NCBI RefSeq assembly: GCF_030317115.1
Contig: NZ_JASZYF010000022.1
Location: 35,747-99,746 of the forward strand
Length of the DNA: 64,000 nucleotides
Direction of reading: 5' to 3'
Source of the DNA: Variovorax gracilis
Lineage (GTDB): Bacteria; Pseudomonadota; Gammaproteobacteria; Burkholderiales; Burkholderiaceae_C
Of the stretch, positions 1 to 7,538 are shown in pieces (the first letter of the stretch is position 1; every line of letters begins with the position of its first letter). The notes under the pieces were generated by a model. That model was given only the letters and a program-made list of their open reading frames with translations, ran no database searches and was not told the DNA's origin. The translations under genes were made by a program, and so were the position numbers.

Positions 1-601
1 GGGCCTGGCCACCGCCCTTGTAGGGCACGTGGGTCATCGGGATGCCGGTGCGTTGGTGCAGCATTTCACCAGCCAGATGGGTGGTGCTGCCGGCGCCTGC
101 GCTGCCGTAGGACATGCCGCCGGGAACGGTCTTGGCGTAGTTCTGCAGTTCGGCCATGGTGTTGAGGCCCAGCTTGGCGTTGGTCGCCACCAGCAGGATG
201 GCGTCGCCGATCTTGCCGATGGGTGCGAAGTCCTTGACGGGATCGAACGGCACCTTGGCATACACGTTGGGATTGATGACGAGCGTGCCGTCATAGCCGA
301 GCAGCAGGGTGTAACCGTCGGGTTCGGCCCGCGCGGCCATTTGGGTGCCGATGTTGCCGGCGGCGCCGGGTTTGTTGTCCACCACCACCTGCTGGCCGAG
401 TTCCTGGCTGAGCTTCTCGGCCACGATGCGGGCGCTGGTATCGGTCACGCCGGCGGTGGCGAAGGGCACGATCAGGCGGATCGGCTTGCTGGGATAGTCG
501 CTCTGCGCATGGGCAGCGGGCAGGCCGCAGGCGGCCAGGGCCATGGCGGCGCCTAGCAGTCGACGGCGGGCTTGGGCGGGCAGTGTGGGGTACGGATTCA
601 C
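1..601 (-). CDS. Bug-type tripartite tricarboxylate transporter substrate-binding protein (partial)
   Basis: The reading frame begins at a GTG (position 601) and runs off the window, so only about 200 N-terminal residues are present. It opens with a basic stretch and a hydrophobic signal ending in AAHAQ, as in secreted Bug receptors. Next comes the usual start of the mature protein, YPSKPIRLIVPFA. A later segment reads THVPYKGGGQA, the conserved Bug loop. Bug proteins are periplasmic solute receptors, usually for carboxylates, that feed TctAB-type transporters; no membrane components are visible here. It lies downstream of the 3-hydroxyacyl-CoA-dehydrogenase-like gene on the same strand, 65 bp away, so it may be the last gene of that operon and bring in its substrate. 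The ligand is unknown. Confidence 0.85.
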   Translation of the reverse strand, partial: MNPYPTLPAQARRRLLGAAMALAACGLPAAHAQSDYPSKPIRLIVPFATAGVTDTSARIVAEKLSQELGQQVVVDNKPGAAGNIGTQMAARAEPDGYTLLLGYDGTLVINPNVYAKVPFDPVKDFAPIGKIGDAILLVATNAKLGLNTMAELQNYAKTVPGGMSYGSAGAGSTTHLAGEMLHQRTGIPMTHVPYKGGGQA

Positions 602-666
602 GATGTCGTTTCCTGTTGATTGGGCTGAAGGGAGCAGGGGCCGGGCGACCGGGGAGGGGATCGGAG

Positions 667-1629
667 TCACTGCCGCCGTTGGGCGGCGGCGAATTCCATC
701 AGGCGTTCATCGCGCCAGGCGCGGCGCGACTCCAGATCTGCGTGCGGCAGGTGCTCGCGGCGATGTGCCTCCACCTGCCTGATCAGGGCTGCATCCCAGG
801 GCTGTTTGTGGCTGCGTGAATCGGCGATTCGCTGGTAGAGCGGACCCAGGCGCGCGGCGTAGTCGGCCACGCCGCCCGGTGCATTCAGGTCGATGGTCTC
901 GAAGGGTCCCATGAAGGACCACCGCCAACCCAGGCCATCGCGCACGGTCTTGTCGATGTCCTCGCAACTGGCGACACCTTCCTGCACCAGCGCCCAGGCT
1001 TCGCGCAGCAGCACCGCCTGCAGCCGGTTCAGCACGAAACCTTCGACCTCCTTGCGCACATGTACCACGGTCTGGCCCACGGCCCGCATCAACGCTTCGG
1101 CGAAGTCGACAGTGGTCGCCGACGTCTCGGGCGAGGGGACCAGCTCGACCACCGGCACCAGGTAGGGCGGGTTGACAGGATGCGCGATCAGAACCCGCGG
1201 CGAGATCGACAGCCCCATCGCGAACGCCGATCCAGGGATCCCGGAGGTCGAGCTGCCCACGATCAAGTCAGGCGAGGCGATGGCATCGAGGTCGACCATC
1301 AGCTGCCGCTTCACATCGACACGTTCCAGCACCGACTCCTGGACATAGGCCACGCCATCGACCGCCTCGACCAGCGTGGCAGCCGGCGTGATGCGCGCCA
1401 GCACGTCGGCGGGAGCCTCGTCGATCAGTCCGTGCCGCCGCAGGCCGGCCAGCTGTTCTGCGATCAGCGGAATCGCCTTGCGCGTGATCTCCGGGTTGGC
1501 GTCGAACATCTTCACGTTCAGGCCGGCACGGGCGTAGACCACAGCCCATCCGGCGCCCACCAGGCCGGCGCCGACGATCGCAACCGGGCGACCGCCGCAG
1601 AGTTTCTCAATGCCGTGGATATCGATCAT
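667..1629 (-). CDS. 3-hydroxyacyl-CoA dehydrogenase family protein (L-gulonate 3-dehydrogenase/lambda-crystallin-like)
   Basis: A 320-residue NAD-dependent dehydrogenase. The Rossmann motif GAGLVG is at about residues 20-25, followed by an acidic residue after the second strand (MFDANPE). The active-site segment AHPVNPP near residue 149 replaces the HFFNP-type motif of fatty-acid enzymes and is typical of the short single-domain branch that acts on hydroxyacids, carnitine or gulonate. The C-terminal helical domain carries the FVLNRLQ motif near residue 205. The start ATG overlaps the stop of the LacI gene (ATGA, 1626-1629), so translation is probably coupled. With the SDR and HisD-like enzymes upstream it would supply a further oxidation step in one polyol or hydroxyacid pathway. 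The substrate cannot be read from the sequence. Confidence 0.85.
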   Translation of the reverse strand: MIDIHGIEKLCGGRPVAIVGAGLVGAGWAVVYARAGLNVKMFDANPEITRKAIPLIAEQLAGLRRHGLIDEAPADVLARITPAATLVEAVDGVAYVQESVLERVDVKRQLMVDLDAIASPDLIVGSSTSGIPGSAFAMGLSISPRVLIAHPVNPPYLVPVVELVPSPETSATTVDFAEALMRAVGQTVVHVRKEVEGFVLNRLQAVLLREAWALVQEGVASCEDIDKTVRDGLGWRWSFMGPFETIDLNAPGGVADYAARLGPLYQRIADSRSHKQPWDAALIRQVEAHRREHLPHADLESRRAWRDERLMEFAAAQRRQ

Positions 1630-2714
1630 CTTGTCTTGTTCCTCTTGTTTTCTGGACGGGGCAGTCGGCGCCCAGCCCGTGGCGCCGCGGCGCGCTGGGA
1701 TTCGCGAACGCGCACGGTGCCGCGCTCGACCAGCACGCAGGGCACGGCCACACTGCGCGCCAGGATCTGGCCGCCGATCTGCTCGAGCAGCAGGGTGCGG
1801 GTGGCGTCGACCATGCGATCCACGTCCTGCTGCACGGTCGTCAGGTCGAACGACGGCCAGGCGGCCTGCGGAACGTTGTCGAAGCCCACCACCGACACAT
1901 CGTGCGGCACCTGCAGGCCGAGTTCTCCGCGCAGGGTCTCCAGCGCCGCGATGGCCATGTGGTCATTGGCGGCGAACAGCGCATCGGGGCGCGTGGCCGG
2001 GTCGCCGAACAGCGCCAGCACCGCGCGCCGTGCTTCGACGAAGTCGTAACGGCCGACGGCCCTGGCGTGAAGGTCGAGGCCGGCCGCGGACAGGGCCTCG
2101 CACAGCCCGGCCTCGCGGTCCAAGCTGGTGGATGCGTTCTCCTGCCCGGCCAGCCAGGCAATGCGGCGATGGCCGGTGCGCACCAGCATCTCGCCCACGA
2201 GCCGGCCGCCGTCGTGGTTCTGCGAAGTCACCGAACTGGTCGAGTAGCGGCCCATGGCGCCCATCTGCGCCACGCGGTTGAACAGCACCACGGGTATGCC
2301 GGCACTGGTGCAGTCGTTCGCCAGGGCCGACGACAGCGTGGTGGACGCCATGACGATGCCATCGACCTGGTACTGCAGGATGTCCGCAAGCACGTCGTCG
2401 GCATCGACCGTCGGGCTGATGAAGAGCAGTACGTGGTAACCGTCCTGCTGCAGCGCCTGGCACAGGCGTTCGATGACCAGCGGGTAGAACTGGTTCTCCA
2501 GGCAACCCATGACCAGCCCGATGATGCGGCTGCGCCGGGTGATCAGGCTGCGGGCGATGGCATTGGGCCGGTAGCCAAGTTTGCGGGCGGCAGCATGGAT
2601 TCGTTCGCGCGTTTCCGGCGCCACGCTGGCGCCGGGCGTGAAGGCGCGACTGACGGCCGACTGCGACACGTGAGCCAGGCGTGCAACGTCGTGGGCGGTG
2701 AGCTTGGCCTTCAT
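1626..2714 (-). CDS. LacI family transcriptional regulator
   Basis: A 362-residue repressor-type regulator. The N-terminal helix-turn-helix (LTAHDVARLAHVSQSAVSRA, about residues 5-24) and hinge region (NAIARSLITRRSRIIGLVM) are typical, followed by a periplasmic-binding-protein-like effector domain containing the conserved DALFAANDHMAI and VVGFDN segments. I chose the ATG at 2714 because it begins exactly at MKAKLTA and overlaps the upstream SDR stop by ATGA; the frame extends further upstream but that part reads through the SDR gene. The gene is embedded in the operon it probably controls. Two 14-bp palindromes matching the LacI-family consensus lie before the first gene (4828-4867), so autoregulation is likely. 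Confidence 0.92.
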   Translation of the reverse strand: MKAKLTAHDVARLAHVSQSAVSRAFTPGASVAPETRERIHAAARKLGYRPNAIARSLITRRSRIIGLVMGCLENQFYPLVIERLCQALQQDGYHVLLFISPTVDADDVLADILQYQVDGIVMASTTLSSALANDCTSAGIPVVLFNRVAQMGAMGRYSTSSVTSQNHDGGRLVGEMLVRTGHRRIAWLAGQENASTSLDREAGLCEALSAAGLDLHARAVGRYDFVEARRAVLALFGDPATRPDALFAANDHMAIAALETLRGELGLQVPHDVSVVGFDNVPQAAWPSFDLTTVQQDVDRMVDATRTLLLEQIGGQILARSVAVPCVLVERGTVRVRESQRAAAPRAGRRLPRPENKRNKTR

Positions 2715-3487
2715 GCTGCGGTCCAACCGCCATCCAGCATCAACGCGCTGCCGGTCATCAGGCTGGAGGCATCGCTGGCCAGGAACACGACCGGCCCCAT
2801 GACCTCTTCGAGCCTGCCCAGACGACCCAGCGCGATCTTGTCGATCACGAACTGGCGAAACACCGGGTCCTCGAACATCGGGGCGGTAAGAGCCGTCTCG
2901 ATGAAGGTCGGGCACAGCGTGTTGACCCGGATGCCCGCCGGACCCAGCTCCCAGGCCAGTGCCTTGCTCATGCCCTCGATGGCGTGCTTGCTGGCGCAGT
3001 AGAGCGTGCGGCGCGGGCTGCCCACGTGCCCCATCTGCGAGGACATGGTGATGATCGAGCCAGGCTGGCCCGCGGATTGCAGGCTTCGCGCGACTTCCCG
3101 GGTCACGTAGAGCGCCGCCTTCACGTTCAGGGCAAACACCGCATCGATGTCGTCATCGAGCGTGTCGGTGAGGAGCTTGGGCCGGTTCATGCCCGCGTTG
3201 TTGACGAGGATCTGGAACGGGGGCCGGGACCGGATCTCGCGGCTCACCGCGGCGGAGTCGGTCACGTCGAGGACGAGAGGATCGGCACTGCCGCCCCGCT
3301 CGCGTATCGCCGTGCAGGCATTCTCCAGTTCCACAACAGAGCGCGCCGCCAGCGTGACCTCGGCGCCCGCCTGGGCCAGTGCGGCAGCGGCCGCCAGCCC
3401 CAGTCCCCGGCCCGCGCCGGTGACCAGCGCCCGCTTGCCCTCGAGCCGGAAGCCGCCGAACGCAGGCGGCGTGGTCGCAGACATCAT
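2711..3487 (-). CDS. SDR family oxidoreductase
   Basis: A classical short-chain dehydrogenase/reductase of 258 residues. The cofactor motif TGAGRGLG is near residues 20-27, NNAG near residue 95 and the catalytic YCASK near residue 162, with an SSQMG serine segment before it. The C-terminal PVVFLASDASSLMTGSALMLDGGW is the standard SDR ending. The start at 3487 is chosen because this ATG overlaps the stop of the HisD-like gene. SDRs of this size oxidise or reduce secondary alcohols with NAD(P). Beside a HisD-family dehydrogenase it could epimerise or oxidise the same diol, as HpsO-type enzymes do in dihydroxypropanesulfonate catabolism, but that assignment is inference. Confidence 0.92.
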   Translation of the reverse strand: MMSATTPPAFGGFRLEGKRALVTGAGRGLGLAAAAALAQAGAEVTLAARSVVELENACTAIRERGGSADPLVLDVTDSAAVSREIRSRPPFQILVNNAGMNRPKLLTDTLDDDIDAVFALNVKAALYVTREVARSLQSAGQPGSIITMSSQMGHVGSPRRTLYCASKHAIEGMSKALAWELGPAGIRVNTLCPTFIETALTAPMFEDPVFRQFVIDKIALGRLGRLEEVMGPVVFLASDASSLMTGSALMLDGGWTAA

Positions 3488-4806
3488 TCCTGCAGCGCCG
3501 GCACGGGTTCGTACCACGGCACTTCCGGCCGCGTGCCATAACGGCGCACCCGGATATTGGCCTGCTCGCCGTGTCCGGCGAAGTTCTCCATGTGGCAGAG
3601 GCGCGAGCAGTATTCGCCGATCTCGGCACTGGCCGCGTCACTCGCCACCCGCTGGAAAGTGCAGGTCTTCAGGAACTTGCCGACCCACAGGCCGCCGGTG
3701 TAGCGCGCCGCCTTGTTGGTGGGCAGCGTGTGGTTGGTGCCGATCACCTTGTCGCCGAATGCCACGTTGGTGCGCGGCCCGAGGAACAAGGCGCCGTAGT
3801 TGGTCATGTTGTTCAGGAAGTAGTCCGGATCGCGGGTCATGACCTGCACATGCTCCGACGCGAGCTCGTCGGCCTTCTGCAGCATTTCCTCCTGGGTGTC
3901 GCAGACGATGACTTCGCCGAAGTCGGCCCAGCTGCGCGCGGCGATCTCCGCAGTCGGCAGGATCTTCAGCTGCCGCTCCACTTCCACCATGGTGGCCCTG
4001 GCCAAGTCCTCGCTGGTCGTCAGGAGCACGGCGGGGGAAGTCAGGCCATGTTCGGCCTGGCCGAGCAGGTCGACTGCGCAGAGTTCGCCGTCCACCGAGT
4101 CGTCGGCGATGACGAGGGTTTCGGTCGGCCCTGCGAAAAGGTCGATGCCGACGCGGCCGAAGAGCTGGCGCTTGGCCTCGGCCACGAACATGTTGCCGGG
4201 TCCGACGAGCATGTCCACCGGCGCGATGCTGGACGTGCCGACCGCCATCGCCACGACAGCCTGCACGCCGCCCAGGACCAGAATTTCGTCTGCGCCCGCC
4301 AGGTGCATCGCGGCGACGATCGCAGGATGCGGCTCGCCGTGAAAGGGAGGCGCTGTTGCCACCACACGCTTCACGCCTGCGACCTTGGCGGTCAACACAC
4401 TCATGTGCGCCGATGCCAGCAGCGGATACTTGCCGCCTGGGATGTAGCAACCGACCGCGTTGATGGGAATGTGCCGGTGTCCCAGGAACACGCCGGGACG
4501 GGTCTCGACCTCGACGTCCAGCATCGAGTCCCGCTGGATCTGGGCGAAGTTGCGGACCTGCGCCTGCGCGAAGCGGATGTCCTCCTGCTCGCGGGCCGAC
4601 AGGCTCTTGATGGCTTTTTCGATGTTCGCCTGCGACAGTCGGAAGTCGGCCGGGTCCCAGTTGTCGAACTTCTTGCTGTATTCGCGGACGGCCGCATCAC
4701 CGCGCGATTCGATGTCGCGAATGATGCTTTCGACCGTGCTGCGGACCTTGCTGTCGTCGTCGGCGCGGGCCTGAGTGTCGCGGCCGCGTTTGAGATAGCG
4801 AATCAT
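3484..4806 (-). CDS. histidinol dehydrogenase family protein (HpsN-like catabolic dehydrogenase)
   Basis: A 440-residue member of the HisD fold family. It keeps the zinc-region segment LLGQAEHGL (about residue 247), the catalytic glutamate-histidine pair in ASEHVQVM (about residue 318) and the GPGNMFVAEAKRQLFG segment. It is probably not a biosynthetic HisD: it sits in a catabolic operon with an SDR and a LacI regulator, and its C-terminus (GHGEQANIRVRRYG) departs from the histidine-pathway pattern. Characterised relatives outside histidine synthesis include HpsN, which oxidises 2,3-dihydroxypropane-1-sulfonate to sulfolactate. By context it would oxidise a primary alcohol to an acid in two NAD-dependent steps. 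I took the ATG at 4806 (MIRYLKRG), since an upstream in-frame ATG lies within the operator region. Confidence 0.88.
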   Translation of the reverse strand: MIRYLKRGRDTQARADDDSKVRSTVESIIRDIESRGDAAVREYSKKFDNWDPADFRLSQANIEKAIKSLSAREQEDIRFAQAQVRNFAQIQRDSMLDVEVETRPGVFLGHRHIPINAVGCYIPGGKYPLLASAHMSVLTAKVAGVKRVVATAPPFHGEPHPAIVAAMHLAGADEILVLGGVQAVVAMAVGTSSIAPVDMLVGPGNMFVAEAKRQLFGRVGIDLFAGPTETLVIADDSVDGELCAVDLLGQAEHGLTSPAVLLTTSEDLARATMVEVERQLKILPTAEIAARSWADFGEVIVCDTQEEMLQKADELASEHVQVMTRDPDYFLNNMTNYGALFLGPRTNVAFGDKVIGTNHTLPTNKAARYTGGLWVGKFLKTCTFQRVASDAASAEIGEYCSRLCHMENFAGHGEQANIRVRRYGTRPEVPWYEPVPALQE

Positions 4807-4827
4807 GGAAACTTTCTGGGCTGGTTG

Positions 4828-4867
4828 TGCATACGTATGCAGCATCTCTTTTATGCATTCGTATGCA
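4828..4867. promoter_or_regulatory. tandem LacI-type operator palindromes before the HisD/SDR/LacI operon
   Basis: Two 14-bp dyads: TGCATACGTATGCA at 4828-4841 is a perfect palindrome, and TGCATTCGTATGCA at 4854-4867 is the same with one mismatched pair. Their centres are 26 bp apart. Both follow the LacI-family pattern TGN...CG...NCA with a central CG step. They lie 22-61 bp upstream of the start of the first operon gene (4806), where a bound repressor would block transcription. The regulator is most likely the LacI protein encoded at 1626-2714. Confidence 0.75.
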
Positions 4868-4968
4868 ATTCAGGGTTTTCCCCAAGGTGAACGACGGCGA
4901 CAAGTCCACGGGCTCTGGCTTGATTCATGCCAATCAAGCAGACGACCTTGGCAATTCGATCTCGTGGA

Positions 4969-5997
4969 TCAGGCCGCTTCGCGAAGTCGCCATGCGGCAG
5001 GGGCCATGCCGACGCACTTCTTGAATGCGCGGCTGAAGGCCGCCTCCGACTCGTACCCGACTGCTTCGGCCACCGCAGCGACCTTCTTCGCGCCAGGCTC
5101 GGCCAGCATGAGGGTCGCGAGTTGCATGCGCCAGTGGGTCAGGTACTGCATCGGAGGCTGCCCGACGAATTGCGCAAAGCGTTCGACCAACACCGAACGT
5201 GATGCACCGGCCTGGGCCGCGAGTTCCTTCAACGTCCAGCGCTTGGCTGGTGCGCCGTGCAGTAGCGACAGAGTGCGCGCGACCAGCGGATCGTGCAGAC
5301 CGGCTAGCCAACCGGTCTGCGCATCGTCAATTGTTTCCAGGTGATGCCGAATCACCTCGACAAACATCAGTTCGGCCAGGCGCAGCAGCACCCCCTGGCA
5401 GCCGGACGATGGCTCGCGCAACACGCACAGAGCGAACTCAACCAGGTGATGCATGCGATCGTTCGACTGGGTTGCGGGCCGCAAATGGATCATGGCGGGC
5501 AACGCGTCGAGCACCGGGTTGCAGGGCCTCAGGTCGCAACCGAGGAAGCCACAGATGAACTGTGTGCCGTCGGCTCCGTTGCCACCTTCGCTGACGATCG
5601 AAGGCAGTTCGCCGGAAGCCATGCTCCGGAAGAACGCGACGGCCTCCTCGGGTCCATAGGGAGCTTCAGTGCCGGGCGGATCGGCAAGGTAGTAGGCCTC
5701 GCCATGCGGCACGACCAGCACGTCGCCCGTTTCGAAGCGCTCGGGAGGCGCATCGCGAAGTCCGGCCCAGCAGCCACCATGCGTGACGATGTGGTATGAG
5801 ATCAGGTGCTGAGAAGCCGGTAGCACGATCCGGCGAAACACTTCGGTCTGCGGCGCCCAGGACATCCATGGGGGATGCGCATCGACCAGAAACAGCATCG
5901 AGCCGGTCAGCCGCACGCACCGCAGCACGTCGGACATGACATCAGAGCCGGACGCCGCAGCATGCGATCCGGACTTTGGGTCATGGTCGACGTTCAT
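4969..5997 (-). CDS. AraC family transcriptional regulator with N-terminal cupin domain
   Basis: A regulator of about 342 residues. The first half has the cupin features of the AraC cupin_6 group (FETGDVLVVPHGEAYYLAD, then GCDLRPCNPVLDALPAMIHL). The C-terminal roughly 100 residues carry two helix-turn-helix motifs: LKELAAQAGASRSVLVERF, followed by AVAEAVGYESEAAFSRAFKK and the usual GMAPAAWR ending. I preferred the ATG at 5997, which has AAGG six bases upstream; a GTG at 6030 in the same frame is possible. It is divergent from the methyltransferase gene at 6045, so it may control that gene and itself. Its effector is unknown. Confidence 0.88.
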   Translation of the reverse strand: MNVDHDPKSGSHAAASGSDVMSDVLRCVRLTGSMLFLVDAHPPWMSWAPQTEVFRRIVLPASQHLISYHIVTHGGCWAGLRDAPPERFETGDVLVVPHGEAYYLADPPGTEAPYGPEEAVAFFRSMASGELPSIVSEGGNGADGTQFICGFLGCDLRPCNPVLDALPAMIHLRPATQSNDRMHHLVEFALCVLREPSSGCQGVLLRLAELMFVEVIRHHLETIDDAQTGWLAGLHDPLVARTLSLLHGAPAKRWTLKELAAQAGASRSVLVERFAQFVGQPPMQYLTHWRMQLATLMLAEPGAKKVAAVAEAVGYESEAAFSRAFKKCVGMAPAAWRLREAA

Positions 5998-6044
5998 GGC
6001 TGCCTTGATGCTATGGCTGCTGCGCTTCACGAAAGGAGCATGCC

Positions 6045-6845
6045 ATGAGTGCGCGAATCGAAGGGGCCGTGCGGTCTCCGGCCGACGTGTATGACGACCA
6101 GTTCGTCCCGGCCCTGTTCAGGCACTGGGGCCCTGTGGTCTGCGACGCCGCGAAGATCACCGCGGGCCAACGTGTGCTCGACGTCGCCTGCGGCACCGGC
6201 GCCCTGACCGTCGCGGTGGCCGGGCGCGTCTGGCCGGGCGGCGCGGCGCTCGGGCTCGATGCAAACCCCGAGATGCTGGCGGTGGCTCAGCGAAAGCATC
6301 CGGACATCGAATGGCATCGCGGCTGCGCCGAATCGCTGCCCTTCGCCGACGCGGAATTCGATGCCGTCGTGAGTCAGTTCGGCTTGATGTTCTTCGACGA
6401 TCGTGTTGCCGCGTTGCGTGAGATGCAGCGCGTGCTGCGGCCGGGCGGCCGCCTTGTCGTCGCAGTATGCGATGCGCTCGAGCGCTCGCCCGGCTACGCG
6501 GCGCTCGCCGCGCTGCTTGAGCGGCTATTCGGCAAGACCGTTGCCGATGCCTTCCGTGCACCATTCGTGCTCGGCGATGCGGCTGCACTTCGCGCACTGT
6601 GCGTAGCCGCGGATATCGCGGACGCGACTGTCGTTCAATGCCATGGCACCGTTCGCTTCGCATCGATCGACCTGCTGGTGTCGACCGAACGCGCCTGCGT
6701 GTGGACGCTTGGAGGTCAGTTGGACGCAACGCAGTTCGAGCTTCTGCGGGAAGAAGCGCAAGGCGCGTTGCTGCCATTCGTCGATGCCGGCGGCATGGTC
6801 TCGTTCGCGATGCCGGCCTTGCTGATCACCGCGGTGAAAAGGTGA
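6045..6845 (+). CDS. class I SAM-dependent methyltransferase
   Basis: A 266-residue methyltransferase. Motif I, VLDVACGTGALT, is at about residues 45-56, followed by LGLDANPEML (motif II acid), CAESLPFADAEFDAVVSQFGLMFF (motifs III-IV) and RVLRPGGRLVVAV (post-motif segment). This arrangement is typical of the UbiE/type 11 group that methylates small molecules. The start has a strong AAGGAG site seven bases upstream. It is transcribed away from the AraC regulator with fewer than 50 bp between them. Nothing in the sequence identifies the methyl acceptor. Confidence 0.9.
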   Translation: MSARIEGAVRSPADVYDDQFVPALFRHWGPVVCDAAKITAGQRVLDVACGTGALTVAVAGRVWPGGAALGLDANPEMLAVAQRKHPDIEWHRGCAESLPFADAEFDAVVSQFGLMFFDDRVAALREMQRVLRPGGRLVVAVCDALERSPGYAALAALLERLFGKTVADAFRAPFVLGDAAALRALCVAADIADATVVQCHGTVRFASIDLLVSTERACVWTLGGQLDATQFELLREEAQGALLPFVDAGGMVSFAMPALLITAVKR

Positions 6846-6938
6846 GTTCCTCTCAAGCAGCCCTTGGCCATCGATCCACAAGCGACCGCCAAGCGGGTGA
6901 CGGACTGCCCGTCGCGCAAGCCCTCGAATCTTGACGAG

Positions 6939-7166
6939 CTAGTCGCCCAGATCGCGCTGCACCTGCAAAAGCATCGAGCACCAGATCAGCCCGATCCGGT
7001 CCACCGCCTCGGCCATGGTGTAGCCCATCTGGGTGAGCCATTCGGGCCGGTTCAACACCAGGGCCGCCGCGATCTGCTCACCGGTGGAGAGCGCGCTGAT
7101 CCCTCCGGCGCGGGCGTCCCGGCACTTGGCAAGCAGGTGGCGATATTCGAAGTTGTCTATGGACAT
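6939..7166 (-). CDS. small hypothetical protein
   Basis: A 75-residue protein with no signal peptide or membrane segment. Amino-acid composition is ordinary, codon use has the G/C-rich third positions of neighbouring genes, and no better frame exists on the other strand. Residues 20-45 (GISALSTGEQIAAALVLNRPEWL) look like a helix followed by a conserved-looking tryptophan motif. I do not recognise the family. It stands alone between the methyltransferase (convergent) and a gene-poor stretch. There is no clear ribosome-binding site, so the start is uncertain. Confidence 0.6.
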   Translation of the reverse strand: MSIDNFEYRHLLAKCRDARAGGISALSTGEQIAAALVLNRPEWLTQMGYTMAEAVDRIGLIWCSMLLQVQRDLGD

Positions 7167-7538
7167 AAATGTGTTGCGTTGCGTCCGGCCTTATCCGCGG
7201 CAGGCTGCCAGCCGAAGAAGCGACCGTCCTAGTGCGACCATAAGGGCATCAAGAATCGCGGACTTCAACCGGAGGTGCGCCGAGGCGGTCTCACCAACCA
7301 AAGCGCGTCTCGTTGTCATCCTTCATAGACTGGATTTTCAACCATTTGTAGTACTTTGGTACCCTTACTTGGCGTGCCAGGTGCGGAAAATCGCACGCGC
7401 TGCGCACCGAGAGCAACAAAAAGGCGTGGGGTAGGCGATGGAACTCGTTGGTTCGAGCGTCGATTGCACCCAGACGGCGCGCAAACCCGGCAGGAACTTC
7501 GTTGGAGTTGCCTGCTGTTGCGCGGGACGGCGCCGCGG
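7167..7538. other. intergenic stretch, no supported gene
   Basis: About 370 bp between the succinate-semialdehyde dehydrogenase stop and the small hypothetical gene. It is less GC-rich than the surroundings around 7310-7370. Frames here lack the codon bias of real genes. It contains a near-dyad around GTACTTTGGTAC (near 7351-7362) that could belong to the promoter of the 6939-7166 gene. Nothing else was recognised. Confidence 0.5.

Noticed and set aside
1060..2049. Long plus-strand open frame across the dehydrogenase and LacI genes
   Set aside because: It is antisense to two clearly recognised genes and its translation is low-complexity Arg/His/Gln/Gly sequence.
3484..4806. hisD of histidine biosynthesis
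   Set aside because: No other his genes nearby, catabolic operon with LacI control, and a divergent C-terminus.
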